The position numbers and the translations under genes were made by a program. Shown piece by piece: positions 19,932-32,239 of a stretch of DNA of 64,000 nt. Positions within the stretch are counted from its first letter, which is position 1. Each line of letters begins with the position of its first letter. The stretch covers positions 15,612,501-15,676,500 of the forward strand of contig JARZZO010000004.1 of NCBI GenBank assembly GCA_030544215.1, given 5' to 3'. Under the pieces are notes generated by a model. It saw only the letters and a program-made list of their open reading frames with translations, was not told the origin of the DNA and made no database searches. Source of the stretch: Zantedeschia hybrid cultivar. Lineage: Eukaryota > Streptophyta > Magnoliopsida > Alismatales > Araceae.

Positions 19932-22900
19932 CACCTTGACGATGCGCCATTTGTAAGGAAACTAGGCATTGGTGATTAGTGGAAGGAACAACCTCGATAA
20001 GTTTGATATGCGTCCAAGGATGCCTTTGAGAGAAGGGTCTATTTTCAAGATGTGAAATTTAACCTCTAAATGGCAGACATGGCCTAACTCTACCTTAAGG
20101 TAGGCCATGCCCAGTGGAGATCTAGTGGTATTGTCATAGGCAATCACTGATATTGGGGAGGGTAATCATTTTTCTTTCGGTATGCCACACAATTCTAGAG
20201 TTCGTGGCGGCAATACATTAATAGAAGCTCATGTGTCTACTAAGCATGTGTCAATAGCCTTTTGACAAATATTCGTTGTGATGCTCAAGGCCATACCCCG
20301 CACTACCAAGGGTGTCAATTCAAAATTATGAAATGATATAGACGGTTGATCACTCTGCGGTACCAGAACAATGGTAATCTTCTCTATAGGCACATCCTCA
20401 TTTACCATCACTCGCTGCAAATATTCCATCAGGGCCTCCTAGTGGGTCTTAGATCTCTTAATCAATTCCAACACGGATGTGTGTGTTGGTGTTTTTTCTA
20501 AATGTTTCAACATATCATATTGAGTGCCTGGTGCACTCTCTTCATTCTGTTCTACTGATGGTTGCATAGGACCTTCTTGAGTAGTGGACTGGGGGAACAC
20601 CTTATTGAATATCCTACCGCTCAGGAGCACCAGCGGTTGCGACTTAGTGGTAGAGGATGGTGGTAAGGTTTTGACAGTTGCCAGATTAATGATAAGGGTT
20701 GAGAAGGCATGAGATGGTGGTTTTGAGTGGTAGGTGGGGGTTGTGGAATGCGGATGAGTGGTCTGGTGGGTTGAGAGTTGTCGTGATTGGGTGATGTGGG
20801 GAAGGGAATGCGTAAGAAGGGTTTTGGTGGCAAGATATGATCATGGATGGGTGGTGGATTACTTTGTGGCAGTGAAGGCCTTGGGATGATGAGTAGGGGG
20901 TTAGGGGTGGATGGTGGTGTGGAGGTGCTGGGTATAGTATGATTGTGTTTTAGGGGTTGTGGTGGTGGGGTGGATATCGGTTGGTTTGAGAGGGGTGATG
21001 GCTTTAGTGGAGGCCTGGTGATGAGGATGACGGTACGGGATGGTTGGGTGGCAGTGTTAGGTGCGTGGACAGTGGAATATATGGAGGATGACTCCTCTAC
21101 ATTCCTTTGCTGATCCCTATTCACCTTTGATTGGCTATTGATGAGGATGGGGGCCATCTGATTAGGGTGCTCAGGTAACGGATTATGTACAATGCTCATA
21201 TTTGACCGTTGTGGTGCCGCCGATTGGATTGGTGCCTTTTGGATCTGTTGTTGTTGTTGTTGCTATTGAGGCCTCTTGGATTTCAAGGCTGTGATGTACT
21301 TGTGCATTTCATCCCAATGAATTCTTCCATGATCATTAAGATCATGAATGTAATCCTGAAATTGGAAGTAAATATTAATACTATGCCCAGGCTGACAGTG
21401 GAACACACAATAGTAGGATGTATCAGCATTTTGTGGCCATATGGTCCTTTCTTTTGTCAATGAGAGAGCGTTGGCTGCCATGAGAGCACTGAAAACATTG
21501 GAGAGGGACTCCGGGAGAGGTGAGTATTGGGCACTCTTAGGACCAAGAGATTTTCTTTGTTGGGAATATTCAGTAGGTGGTGGAACCTAGTTATAGCATG
21601 CCTACTGGCGAGGCTGGTTGAAGGTAGACTGAGGGTGTTGTTGCTGTAGGGACCTGAATCCTGGTTGGTTTGGTGGCCGTTGGTTGTTGTAAGATGGTGG
21701 TTGGTTTCTCACAAATTGGGTTTGATTCTTATTCATAGTGCTCACCTATTCATGAGACATTGTGTTCGATGGTTGGACTCCTGTTAGAGGTGCATAAGGC
21801 TTCTTGGGTGGACACCTATTGGGTCTACAAGGATCAAAGACACTAGAGAAGGTGGAGTCCTTGAACGCATTCTGGGCATAGTACGCCCTCTCATAAAGCT
21901 CTGCCATGTTTTTAAGGTTGTTCAATATTAGGACCAACTTGTACTGAGGAGTAACATTGGCAATCATCATCTTTACTTGTTTGGACTCAGACAGGTGGTT
22001 TTTACTTTTTCAGCCATCGCTCGCCATCTGTCGGCGAATGTCACGAAGTCCTCATATGTTTTCATTCTCTCAGCCACTAGATTTGTGATAGAAAGGGATG
22101 GTGCGACCCGATCCTTTTATCTCTACAGGAGTTTCTTGGACACTGTATCAAAATCCTCAGCATCAGCTCGGTCTAGTGAAAAGAACCACTCAAGAGCTTG
22201 TCCCTCTAATGATCTCCTAAACAGAAAGTCTAGAGACCTCTTGTCATTCTACCAGAACGACGATTCACATAAAAATTCCTTCAGATGAATAAAGGGGTTG
22301 CCCGTGCCATTTGTACCTTCTGTAAACGAACATTTCTGACAGTAGCAGATGAAAGACTGGTAGGGCCGGTACAGAGATTTCAGGAGCAACTTGGGCATTG
22401 TTCATTCTTTTTAGATCCTTATACTGCTCATCCATCTGGTTCATCTTGGTTAGAAGAGCTTGGTGAGAGGATCAATTGATTGTGGGGGAGAGGTATAGAA
22501 TGCCTGCCTCTTGGAGTAGCTAGGGCAAGGCGCACAATATGGTTAGGAACCAGAAGCATTTTCGCCGTGTCCAAGGGTGTTGGTAGGAATTGGAGTGTTA
22601 TGCCTCAAGGGGTATTGAGTAGTGGAATGTTGTTGACCCACCTGCCGTGGGGTGGAGATACAAAGGTTCTCCATTGCTTGGGTGGGGACCTGATGAGAGA
22701 TAGGAGTAGATGGGATGACCGGTTCAAAGGAACCTAAGGGAGTCTTACCTTTCAGAATCGATTGGATTGCCTCACATTGTTGAGGGTGCACATGAGCAGC
22801 CATGATTCCAAGGGCGGAGACCAGGTCAGGGGTAGGCATAGATGAGGGCACAGTTTGGTCCTGAGCTTCTCCAGAAGTAAGATTGAATTCAGATCCTACA

Positions 22901-23076
22901 TTATGAACTTGAGAATGAGTATGTAAACGAACAATGGGGTTATACTGGTCGAACTGAGGTTCTTCCAAGTGGAACTAGACATGATCTTGAGGGTCATGAG
23001 CATCTCCCTTGTGTTCAAACAGGTTATCATACTTGTAGGAAGCCATGCCAACAATTCTACCTGAACATAGCAGCAT
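19927..23076 (-). pseudogene. Element F gag-protease remnant (right part)
   Basis: The - strand holds a broken copy of the family gag. It starts at ATG 23076 (MLLCSGRI), then the N-terminal block (LVSALGIMAAHVHPQQCEAIQSILKGK, in part, near 22750), the Gag domain (NLKNMAELYERAYYAQNAFK in part, near 21900), a degraded zinc-finger region (CVFHCQPGHSI near 21400), a Pro/Thr-rich linker, and protease pieces that include an intact LVDT near 20230. Frameshifts and stops separate the pieces. It is clearly older than A, B and C: even well-conserved blocks differ at many residues. It continues at 5586 on the far side of A. Confidence 0.85.
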
Positions 23077-24062
23077 TATGACGACTCAGCAAAGAGGCTC
23101 AAACAATTTTGTACAAAAATTTCAAGCAAATGGATGCTTACGCTTCATGAGAATTTCTTGTTGAGATTAAATAAGCTATGAAGGATGAATTCTCTCAAGA
23201 GGGTAGGTTCCTAGTTTCAGTTTGATTTCTCTCCATAATTCTCTATGGCTTGTACTCACTACGAATGAAACAACTAATCCCGGGAATTCAATGGTACGAT
23301 CGGCCCAATGAGGAAAGAGAGAATCCTTCGCTGTAAGGGACTTACAAAGGTCTCAACACAAACCGCTCTAGTCTGACCGAGGGACCAACCCTAATTAGAG
23401 AGAGTTAAGAGTGTTAAGAAGGGTGTGTTTCCTAAAAGGGGGAGTGGACTCCCGATGCTTATAACCTGCAACCAGGATGGTCTCTAATACAATAAATAAG
23501 AAAATAACAATGGTAATCAATGGTCAGAAGGGCTTCTGGCTAGAGAGACTTTCTGTCTGAATCGCGTCGGCATGAGTTGATGTGATTCAATGCAGTAAGC
23601 CCCCAGACAGTAGTTCCTCCGGCAGCAAGGTGACCGATTGAATGGTCGACTGTGGACGACATAGATGAAAATGCGTCGCTTGGTGTCAATGCGATTTGGC
23701 ATCCATCACTCAAATCAATAAGGGGCATTCCCTTCAACCAAGCAGAATATAGAAGAAAATTGTAGACAACTCGAAATCATCCAAATTCGTGGATAACATG
23801 CAAATATTCATTAAATCAAGTCAAACACAATTCTCACACAGCCACAACTTAAGGCAATCAGAGGGGGACAAAGTCTTGCCGCCAAAGGTGTGCACAAGAT
23901 GCACAAGGGGTGAAGATCAACTAACTAACCAAAGAGTGCCTGAGAGGCACAAAGGGATGCACACAAGGGTGTCAAAGGGTGTACACGAGGGTGCCATGTG
24001 TAAAAAATAGTGAAACAAAAAGAAATGACAAGAACAGATCCTACGGTGATCGCCAAAAAGCT
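23077..24062 (-). other. Leader of element F
   Basis: This is the untranslated region between the F LTR and gag. On the - strand the LTR end TTACA is followed by gcttttTGGCGATCACCGTAGGA, a primer-site candidate (about 24038-24056). Modules with the CGTC/GACG pattern are still visible near 23563-23600 and 23655-23700, and a degraded form of the leader stem-loop near 23350-23420. Several GTGCA-rich repeats occur near 23890-24000. No gene is seen. Confidence 0.7.
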
Positions 24063-25342
24063 GTAAGTGCCCAATTAATGTGTTTTCATATCATAAATCA
24101 ATCATTAGCATGATAAACATGAAAAACAAACAAGATCGTGATCGCCAGAGATCGAGGATCTCAATAGAAAATAAGTGATCGCTACTTACCTGTCCGATGA
24201 GGGGATTTTGTGGAGTCTTCTATTTTCTTCTCTTCAGCCAGCCGAAAAGAAAGATCCTTCTTTCTAGTTCACTCTCTCTTTTCGATCAACTTTTCACCTT
24301 GCAAAGAAACAAAGAAAAACAAGAGAAAGAAAATTGGATTAGAGCTTTAATGATGGTGTAGTATCTATTCTAAAGATGATGAAAATCATGTAATTAAACT
24401 AAGAAAACTCACTTGTTTTAGGTTCTTTTAAACCCCTAAACGATAGGTTGATTTGAATGAAGTAAGTGTGTGAAAACAAGATGTGATGAATAGTGAATAT
24501 TCTAATGCAAAATAGTGGAAAAGAAAATAGTAATCTAAGCAAGAACACTATAAGAAAAAGGAGGGGAAAGAAGAGAAGGTTGGCCTCCGAATAACCATCA
24601 TTCTTCTACACTCTCAAAGAAGAGATTGGAAGAAGAAGAAGAAGAAGCTCCAAAACTTGTTCACGTTCTTCACACTAAGCTTCTCCTTTCACCTTGATAA
24701 GAGCTTCAATTTATGCAATGGTCAACCTCTTTGAAGGATCAAAAGGGTTATGTATATATAGAGAGTTCTTCGGAGTAGTTTGACTCCCAAAAGACTCTCT
24801 CTTGGCCTCTAAATTGCCATGGATAATTATCATGAAATTAGAAACATTTCTACCATAGAAACTAGATAATCTTGGCCAAACTGCACTTACTATTAATTCA
24901 CTGAATCACGTCGCTCCAAGACGACGCCTATTAGAAACGCGTTGGCTTGCCATAGCATCTTTTGAGGGGCCAAAATAAGAAAGATAATTCCGAAAAAAGG
25001 AAAGATAATTAGGAAACTAAAAAGACGTCAACCACAAAAGACATGATTTAGATAAATAAGAAATTAACTAAGAATCAAATTGACAATCGGAAAGGATTAG
25101 AAAATCTAAATCACGTCGACCATGAACGACGCTATTCAACTTAATCCTTATCAATTAAGGAATTTGAATCAAAATTAATTTCGACTAAAAATCTAAATGA
25201 CGTCGACCATGAGCGACGCTAATTAGAAATTCTCAAGAAAAATAGCAAAAATGAATCAATGATTAAAAATTAGACCATTTCGGAGTATAATAAATGTGAC
25301 ATAAAATTTATTTAATGTGAAGTCAAAATTAGCATGTCTACA
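24063..25342 (-). repeat. 5' LTR of element F
   Basis: On the - strand it starts TGTAGACATGCTAATTTTGACT at 25342 (terminal match to the A, B and C LTRs) and ends GCACTTACA at 24063, about 1,280 bp. It is diverged from the others, but diagnostic blocks remain: the module array (near 25191-25226, 25105-25139, 25020-25050 and 24901-24965), a TATA-like tatatatac near 24755, and the cttttcggctggctgaag block near 24240. The 3' LTR of F is outside the window, left of E. Confidence 0.8.
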
Positions 25343-26367
25343 AACCCCACCGGAAAAACAGGAATGCATATATGCATGTACATGAAAGCACCTTCTATCA
25401 TGGTTCACTTTCTGTAGTGCTATTGCAAAACAACATGTGACCTTCTACCTCTGGTGGCTTACCCTGTCTTGTTCATTGTTGTGTTTCTTTATTTATTGTC
25501 CTATGCCCATCTTTTCCTTTCCTCTTTTTCTTCTCATTTTTCATCATATGTTTTACGTTTTTCATTCCTTTTATAAGTACCACACTGCTTGTCCCTACAA
25601 ACCATTCTATCACCTCTTAAAAGCATACTTCTCTCTTGTCCCTAATCCAAACTATACTTAAAAAATGCAATCATTTCGACTATCATAGGAGTTGAAAGAT
25701 CATGTAACTAAACATCATGTTTATGCTAAACTGTCATAGGCTTTATTTTCCTTATCTAATTTCAACATGTAAATAAACATCATGTGTGATAAAATTGAAA
25801 TTGCCTTATGTTAACTGAATAGTATCTTAGCTCTTTCAATGCTATGTAGAAAACAAGATAGCACAACAAAAGCAACACAGAGAAAGAACTCAATAGAGAA
25901 TCTGATAGGCAGCGCAAGCTATGCCGAAGTGGTGTATGTGTCAAAAATGCTCGGTCTCCTACTAGTTTATGTGCTAGCTCCATACCATGCCTACACAGAG
26001 AAAGGGAGAGATTATATTGTTAGCAATAGCAAAATCTACCTAACACAAGGAGAAGAATGTGCCTTCCATTCAGATAACATGAATGGAAGGTTAGGGCGTG
26101 ACGAAGAAGGAATTTATGTGTGCACCTTCCGGCAAAAGGAAAGAGGAAGACGATGACACAGAGGATGCAGCGCAAGTCCTCATTGCAATGTAGGGCATCT
26201 CCAAGATGGAAGAAGAAGAGGATGATGTAGAGCAAAACAGGGAAATGATGGGAATATGATAGGTATATAATTGGCTTCCCCACTACTCTTGCACGTCCTA
26301 AGACATTTGGCCTTCTTAGGCAATTAATAGATTTCATTTCTTCACTCATGCTGTCTTATTAATAGAG
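25343..26367. other. Intergenic host DNA, nothing recognised
   Basis: AT-rich sequence with only short open frames of no recognisable family. The longest (25839-26156, +) has no motif and no supporting context, so no gene is called. Confidence 0.5.
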
Positions 26368-26545
26368 TCTTAAATGCTTCATTAAAACAGGTTGAAAGAG
26401 GCATGTTCTCACTTGAAACACACAAAGACGTTATGCCTTTCCGGCCGTCCCTTTGAAAGGGATGCATTGTTAATGAGTTGAAAATTGAATTTGGTGCCAC
26501 TGGGTGGAGAGAAGAAAGTTGAAAGGAAAGTTAAAATTTGGAGAC
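26368..26545 (+). repeat. Diverged direct duplication, copy 1
   Basis: Starts cttaaatgcttcattaaaac and includes gaaacacacaaagacgttatg, gccgtcc, tttgaaaggg and tgggtggag. It matches 27365-27543 with substitutions and small indels. It could be a duplicated gene flank or two relics of one repeat family. Confidence 0.7.
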
Positions 26546-27364
26546 AATAAATTCTCTGGGTCATGTAAGCACTTGTTTAGGCTAGCGTTTTCCACCCATG
26601 ATAGATAACAATTCTCTGGGACACAAGTGTCAAGTGTCGATATAGACACGTGCGTCAGACATGGCAATATTTTAAAAATAGGATACGAGGACATAGAGAA
26701 TATATGAATATATACACCTGAATGCGTAGTAACACATGTATATAATAAAATATATTTACTAAAATTTATCTAAAGTATAAAAGATATAACTCGAGTATAT
26801 CAAATTTTATCATATAGATAAATATTCTGAGAAGATATGCTAAGTATTCTAAGAAATCTCTTGTATTTATTTTGAAATTTTGGAATAGAAGGTTGGACAT
26901 GAGTGTTCGATACGGCTCTCTAGCATAAATAGAAGTGTCCACCAAATCATAGTATTTCTTTCCTATATGTCCAACGTTTCACAAATGCTGAGAAGCCTGT
27001 GGAAAGACCTGTTTGGTTAGAGAATTTTTTTCGTACAATTATTTGGTTAAAGAATTTGTGTCATCAAGCTTTGCTCCTACTTTTCAGATCAGCTTGCTTT
27101 TGCATTGTCTGTATAATTTAGTGATACTTGAAGCGATTGTTTTGATAGTGACTTGTGCGGTAGATGACATGTTGCTGTAACGTTTTTAATTTTTTTCCAT
27201 GTCTAATGTTTCACAAATGCTGAGCAACAAAGAAGACACCTATCCTCCCATCTATGCAGGAAAATATTAAGATTGTGTCACACCCATTTATGAGTTTTTT
27301 TTAATACTATGCGTCGGAACAAACTGTTTCATTCCACTGTTATTTGGAGAACACTTATTAACAT
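26546..27364. other. Intergenic host DNA between duplication copies
   Basis: No gene seen. A second short pair, tttcacaaatgctgag, occurs near 26975 and 27212, which suggests the duplicated block was larger or is part of a local repeat family. Confidence 0.4.
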
Positions 27365-27543
27365 TCTTAAATGCCTCATTAAAACAGGTTGAGAGAAGCA
27401 TGTTTTCACGTGAAACACACAAAGACGTTATGTTTTCCCAGCCGTCCTTTTGAAAGGGGCGCATTGTTTATGACTTCAAGTTTGAATTTGACGCCTCTGG
27501 GTTGAGGGAAAAGTTGAAGAAAAAGTTAAAAATTGCAGGGAGT
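27365..27543 (+). repeat. Diverged direct duplication, copy 2
   Basis: Homologous to 26368-26545, about 1 kb downstream in the same orientation (cttaaatgcctcattaaaac, then gaaacacacaaagacgttatg and tttgaaagggg). Confidence 0.7.
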
Positions 27544-28706
27544 AATTTAAGATGACACTTCTGCTTAGTGACAAAGTGTGTATTAGTACAGTGGAATTTT
27601 TTAATAGTTTTTCTTGGAGAGAAAGAATTACAGAATGCCATGCAAACAAAGTTAAGAACTCTATTTTATTAATATAGTATATATACAGGTTTGAACATGA
27701 TAGCTTAGATTTTAGGAGTTCAAAGATCTCTTCTCTTCCTTTCTTACCTCTTAACTTTCTTTTTTCCCTTTTGACACCCTCCTCCACGTTCCACATAATT
27801 TCAATATCCAAACTAGTATTATACCAAAATTAATGCTCCAATTAGACAGAGCAAGATGTAATATTTGCTGAAGATCGACTTAATAAATTTAGAGGCATCA
27901 CAAGATTATGGAAAATATTTTAATTCGAAATATCTAGTATCAGCCGTAAGGTCTAAAGCTTGGTATAACACGGAGGAGCAAGAATTCAATTGCTTTTTTC
28001 TTTACAATTGTAAATAGAGCTTTCGGAGGACAAATTTACGGTGCTTTTAAATGTTAATAGTCCATAATTATGAGGTAGGATGATGATGAAATTTTCTCAG
28101 TCCTATAGACCCATCCAAATTTTGTCTTGGGACACCGACGTAAAGATCCTCAAGCTTCTGATAGAAAAGTCTTCTTTTTAGATATTTTAGTAATAACTTT
28201 TAAAGACTCTTTTACATGTAAAAGTCTTCCTACATTAATTTTATGTCTTTTGATTTTAAAATAAATCTTAATTTGTAAATGATGTGAGTGATGATAGTCA
28301 TGATAATAGGAGGGTTCTGTATAGGGAATCATTTTTGCATATACAAAATTTGCAGAGAGTTTTCTGCACATATGAAGTTTTTAGAGGGTTATTTATTATT
28401 TTTTGTCAAGTGGACTTAAGTGACCAAGTTATAAATAAGTCCTTCTAAAAGGGAAAGTTCGAATCCAGATGACTCCACTGCTAACTCAGAAACTTCGTTC
28501 GCACTAAATTTGACAATTCTGCGTCTCAAGGGACCCATCCCCACGGGGCTCACTTTTGTGGGAAAGGAAACACGTAGGCATTTTTAACATTTAGATTACT
28601 AGCAAAGGTAAAAGTGTAAAGTAATCTTTGGAGGTTTGATAGTCGAGGCTATGAATGTAAATAGTAGGACAGAGAGAACATTGATGAATTATAGAAGAGT
28701 TTTTAC
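27544..28706. other. Intergenic host DNA, nothing firm
   Basis: AT-rich. The segment at about 28385-28560 has a gttcgaatcc box like the B box of a tRNA-derived SINE, but no convincing A box, tail or flanking duplication, so it is not called. No gene is seen. Confidence 0.4.
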
Positions 28707-29025
28707 TTTTGGACCCTTACAACTTTTTAATATTGCTTATTACTCTCTACAATTTTCAACTTTACTTTAAATCTCCACAATCTTTAAATGTTTCTTAAAA
28801 AGTCCCTCCAATTAATAATTATAAAAAAAGAAATATTCATAGATATCCCCTCTATAGGCTTATGTTTTTACCAAAATATATTAAGAATATTCTCAGTATT
28901 AACTGCACGGATTTTTCAGGGAGGGTTTAAAGACCGTAGGAGGTTTTAAAGTAAATATAAAGCTTGCATGGACTGCTACGGAATACTAAAAAATTATAAG
29001 GACAAGCAGTAAACAGTAAAAAAAA
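28707..29025. repeat. Fold-back (MITE-like) element upstream of the RING gene
   Basis: About 100 bp at 28707-28805 (cttacaactttttaatattgc ... ctttactttaaatctcc) is an imperfect inverted copy of about 28918-29020, whose complement reads cttataattttttagtattcc ... tttactttaaaacctcc. The middle is about 110 bp. The size and long inverted arms resemble a decayed MITE. No clear target duplication was found. Confidence 0.45.
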
Positions 29026-29167
29026 CTCATTTAAACGAATGGAGGGTTTGAACGACAGAATCCATGTCGTTATCTGCACGGATCTGGACCGTCCACTAGG
29101 AAACGAGACTTCCTCATTCTAGCCGTTACAAAATCGCCATTTCAAAACAAAAGAAATCGACCGTTGC

Positions 29168-29237
<70 letters not shown>
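29168..29237 (+). repeat. Compound microsatellite (TC)n(AC)n in the 5' UTR
   Basis: A (TC)n run is followed directly by an (AC)n run and ends 14 bp before the ATG of the RING gene. Pyrimidine-rich leaders are common in plant genes. Confidence 0.9.
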
Positions 29238-29238
<1 letters not shown>

Positions 29239-29250
29239 GGAGGACCGGAC

Positions 29251-29576
29251 ATGGCAGCAGACGAAGAGGGCAAGAGTGTCAACAGCGAAAGCAACGACCG
29301 CCATGGGGAGGTCAAGGAGGCTGCTCCCGCTGGCTCTGGGTTCCAGTCGGCGGCGACCCTCCTCTCCCCGGGGGACGCCGGGGTGTTGGCCACAAGGGAG
29401 GAGGGCATCCTCAGCCCACGGTTCCGGTCGGCGGCGGCCATGGCCGGTTGGGACGAGGAGGCCCTTCTCGCCGCCAGCCTCGTCGTGGAGGACACCCCAG
29501 TGCGGGAGTGCAAGGACAAGAAGCGCGCCGATGCCCGCCTCAAGTCCCCTCCCACAACCAACTCCCGAAGGTACAC

Positions 29577-29631
<55 letters not shown>

Positions 29632-31436
29632 CAGTTCACTTTATACTGGGAACAGGTGGAATCTATGATAATCTGATCCATTGCCTGCATCCTTGGGTTC
29701 TTTCCATGCAGAAAAAGAAGAACTCGGAGACAGACTACACCAATTCCTCCTGTCACACTTAGCCTTGACGAAGAGGAAACCAAAAGAGAAGGTCTATTCA
29801 GTCAGATTCCCCAATCTTTTCCCATTTCTTTCCTCATTATCAGATGGGTCTCAATTTTCTTGTTACTTATCCGTTCATTTAATCACCTTTTTATTTTTCT
29901 TGGTGATGTTCTTCCCTCTTCAGCGATCTATGTTATTGAGGAAGAGAACAAGGATACAGAGGCCGCCGTCATGGGAGAAAGAAATGGAAAGGATGGGGGC
30001 GGGGCAGGTCACTCTGAGAAGGCACCCGCGGCGGAGTCACCGCCCATTCCGTGCCTGGACCGGCTAAGGGAGGAGCTCTCCTGTGCGGTAAGGGAGCATT
30101 CTTCGTGCTCAACCGTAGTTCATACACCACATGATTGGATCAAGTTAAGGCATTAGTTTGTGCAGTTTCTATTTAGGTATTCTCTTTAATATTGCTAACT
30201 ATGGCGCAGATCTGCTTGGATATTTGCTTTGAACCGAGCACCACCCCATGTGGGCACAGGTAGATCAGAGCTCTATCTTGAAGACTTTCTTTCTTTTGAG
30301 AATGGTTTACAAATGGAAGAGTTCATTTGGTTTTCTTTTTAATTGCATTCAGTTAGTCACTTGGTAGGGAGATTCCGGATTAGGCATACCGCATAGTGAA
30401 CAACTTGTTTTATGATCCAATGCTGTATGTAGCTTTTCCCCTGGATGTGACTTCACATGGATTAAATTATTACGAGACAATCATACAGCATAGGCGTATT
30501 CACCAGATAAGGGAAAACAAATGGTATATCAAGTGAATGCCATGCCAGATCTAACTTAAGAAACTGATACTAATTGCTATAGTAACCCAAGTTTAGTAAT
30601 AACTGATGGCCATCATTATACATGACAAATTAAGTGATTTTCGAGATTTGTTGATCGACTAGGTATTCAAAAAAGAGAAGAAAATAAAAACAGACACGTA
30701 CACACACTTGGTTCATCTGATTTCACCTGAGTGAAAATTATGGCTTAACCGATCGAGTTGTGTGATCAACTCTTTCTACATATTACAACATTCTTCATTT
30801 GCAAGAAGTGCTTGAAATGTGCAGCTGCAAAATGCAGAAGGCGATGCCCAAAATGCCGTGAACTTATTAGGTGAATTACAGAATCTATGCACAATTACAC
30901 AGGCCCTCAGAGATTAACTTGTAGCTGCTGTTTTATGTTAACCTTCAAATTACAGCAATGGCAGAGCTTGCACTGTGAACACAGTTCTGTGGAATACAAT
31001 ACAGCTTCTCTTCCCTGCGGAGATCGTAGCAAGAAAGAAGGCATCAACGACAGGTTCGCACGATGGTGAACCTCAGAGCCCAAGTCTCACAAAGGCTAGC
31101 AGTGAAAGAGACCCAGGAAGCAGAATTACCAGTATGAGAAGTGCGGCCCGGGTGGCGAGGTTGATGGAGAATGACCCAAGAAGCAGAATTAACAGTATGA
31201 GAAGTGCAGGCCGGGCAGCGAGACTGATGGAGAATGACCGGGAGATGATAAGGATAATGGCAACTCCAAGCCAGTCCGAGGATGCTGCATTGGCCCTCAG
31301 GCTTCAGAGGGAAGAGTTTATCGAAGCCTTCAGGGAGACCCAACAGCCCCAGAGGAGCATAGTTTACATGGCGAGAGCCAGCTTAAGAGCCATGGCCTCA
31401 AGGGCCATCCAACTGCATAGTAGACGCAGATCATAG
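29251..31436 (+). CDS. RING-finger (C3HC4) protein, probable E3 ubiquitin ligase, six exons
   Basis: Exons inferred from phase and splice signals: 29251-29570, 29712-29791, 29924-30087, 30210-30259, about 30796-30870, 30956-31436. The product has an acidic N-terminus, a basic stretch RKRRTRRQ (possible nuclear signal), then LREELSCAICLDIC...TTPCGH, CKKC and CPKC, which together form a C3HC4 RING. A conserved tail follows (TVNTVLWNTIQLLFPAEI) and a C-terminus rich in Arg/Met with two tandem units (SRITSMRSAARVARLMEN and SRINSMRSAGRAARLMEN). RING proteins of this kind pass ubiquitin from an E2 to a target; the target is unknown. The first four exons join in phase with GT...AG introns. The acceptor before exon 5 is the weak point: the reading needs exon 5 to start near 30796, where no AG is present. 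The gene may be mutated or use an unusual site. Confidence 0.75.
29579..29628 (+). repeat. (GA)n microsatellite in intron 1
   Basis: A run of about 25 GA dinucleotides begins eight bases after the intron-1 donor of the RING gene. Confidence 0.9.
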
Positions 31437-32239
31437 AATAATGATAATTAACAAGAAACTCTATCTCTATATTTCTTATGGTGATGGATTGTTGGACCCC
31501 CTGGTTACAGGGACAAGAGCCATCTGGCTAATTTGATTGTTAGCACAGGCATTGCGCAGTAAGCTTCCAAGGAACTCCTCATCACAATGACAAGTCTAGA
31601 CTTGGTGTGTCTAATCTTTGACATAATGTTGCATGCACCCCATGAGCTTTTCTTATGTTGATGGATGCTGGTTGCAAATTCATAGGAGCCACTTGATGTG
31701 CATAATCTAGTGTTTGACTAGAAGTTTTCACAGCAGTGCCAAGACAAGGCTCCCAGTGAGACTTGCTCTTTGACGTCTGTGGGTTTACTCTCGCCCCAAC
31801 TTTGCATCCATGCATCAATTTCTGAATAATACTTGTACCTTTGTTAACAATTTATTTGCAAATGACCTGGTCTTTGATTGTTTAGAATTTTACTTGAATT
31901 AGAAAATCATTGACAAGGGCTTAAATGTTGAAACTAGCTTACATGGGAGAATCCTAGCCACAACTGGGAAGCTCCTTCTTCACGTAGAGTCGATCAATTT
32001 GAAAAAAAGAAAATTTGAATCTCCTGTCAAAAAGGTTGACACCATCTTATATTTACAAAGGACTTATTTTTAACAACCCAACACCCCCTTGGCTATTAAC
32101 CTTTTAAGGCAAATTCCAATGTTATCTCTCCTTATTGTTCACCATGCATCATGTTAATACCTCTAATAATACATTAGCATTAACAATATAATCATGATCA
32201 TCACCACCATTAAAGCCTTGTCCCATCTATTTGAAGTTA
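31437..32239. other. 3' flank of the RING gene
   Basis: No further gene is recognised. The early part should hold the 3' UTR and polyadenylation site (aatgataattaac follows the stop). The rest is AT-rich with short open frames only. Confidence 0.4.

Noticed and set aside
25839..26156. 105-codon open frame in the host region
   Set aside because: No recognisable motif, no splice or promoter context, and overlapping equally long frames on the other strand.
28385..28560. Possible tRNA-derived SINE
   Set aside because: A gttcgaatcc B-box-like sequence is present but no convincing A box, A-tail or flanking duplication was found.
29119..29783. Open frames across the microsatellites at the RING gene
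   Set aside because: Translations are dipeptide repeats (Cys-Val, Arg-Glu, Ser-Leu) from TC/AC/GA runs; the spliced RING reading explains the real coding parts.
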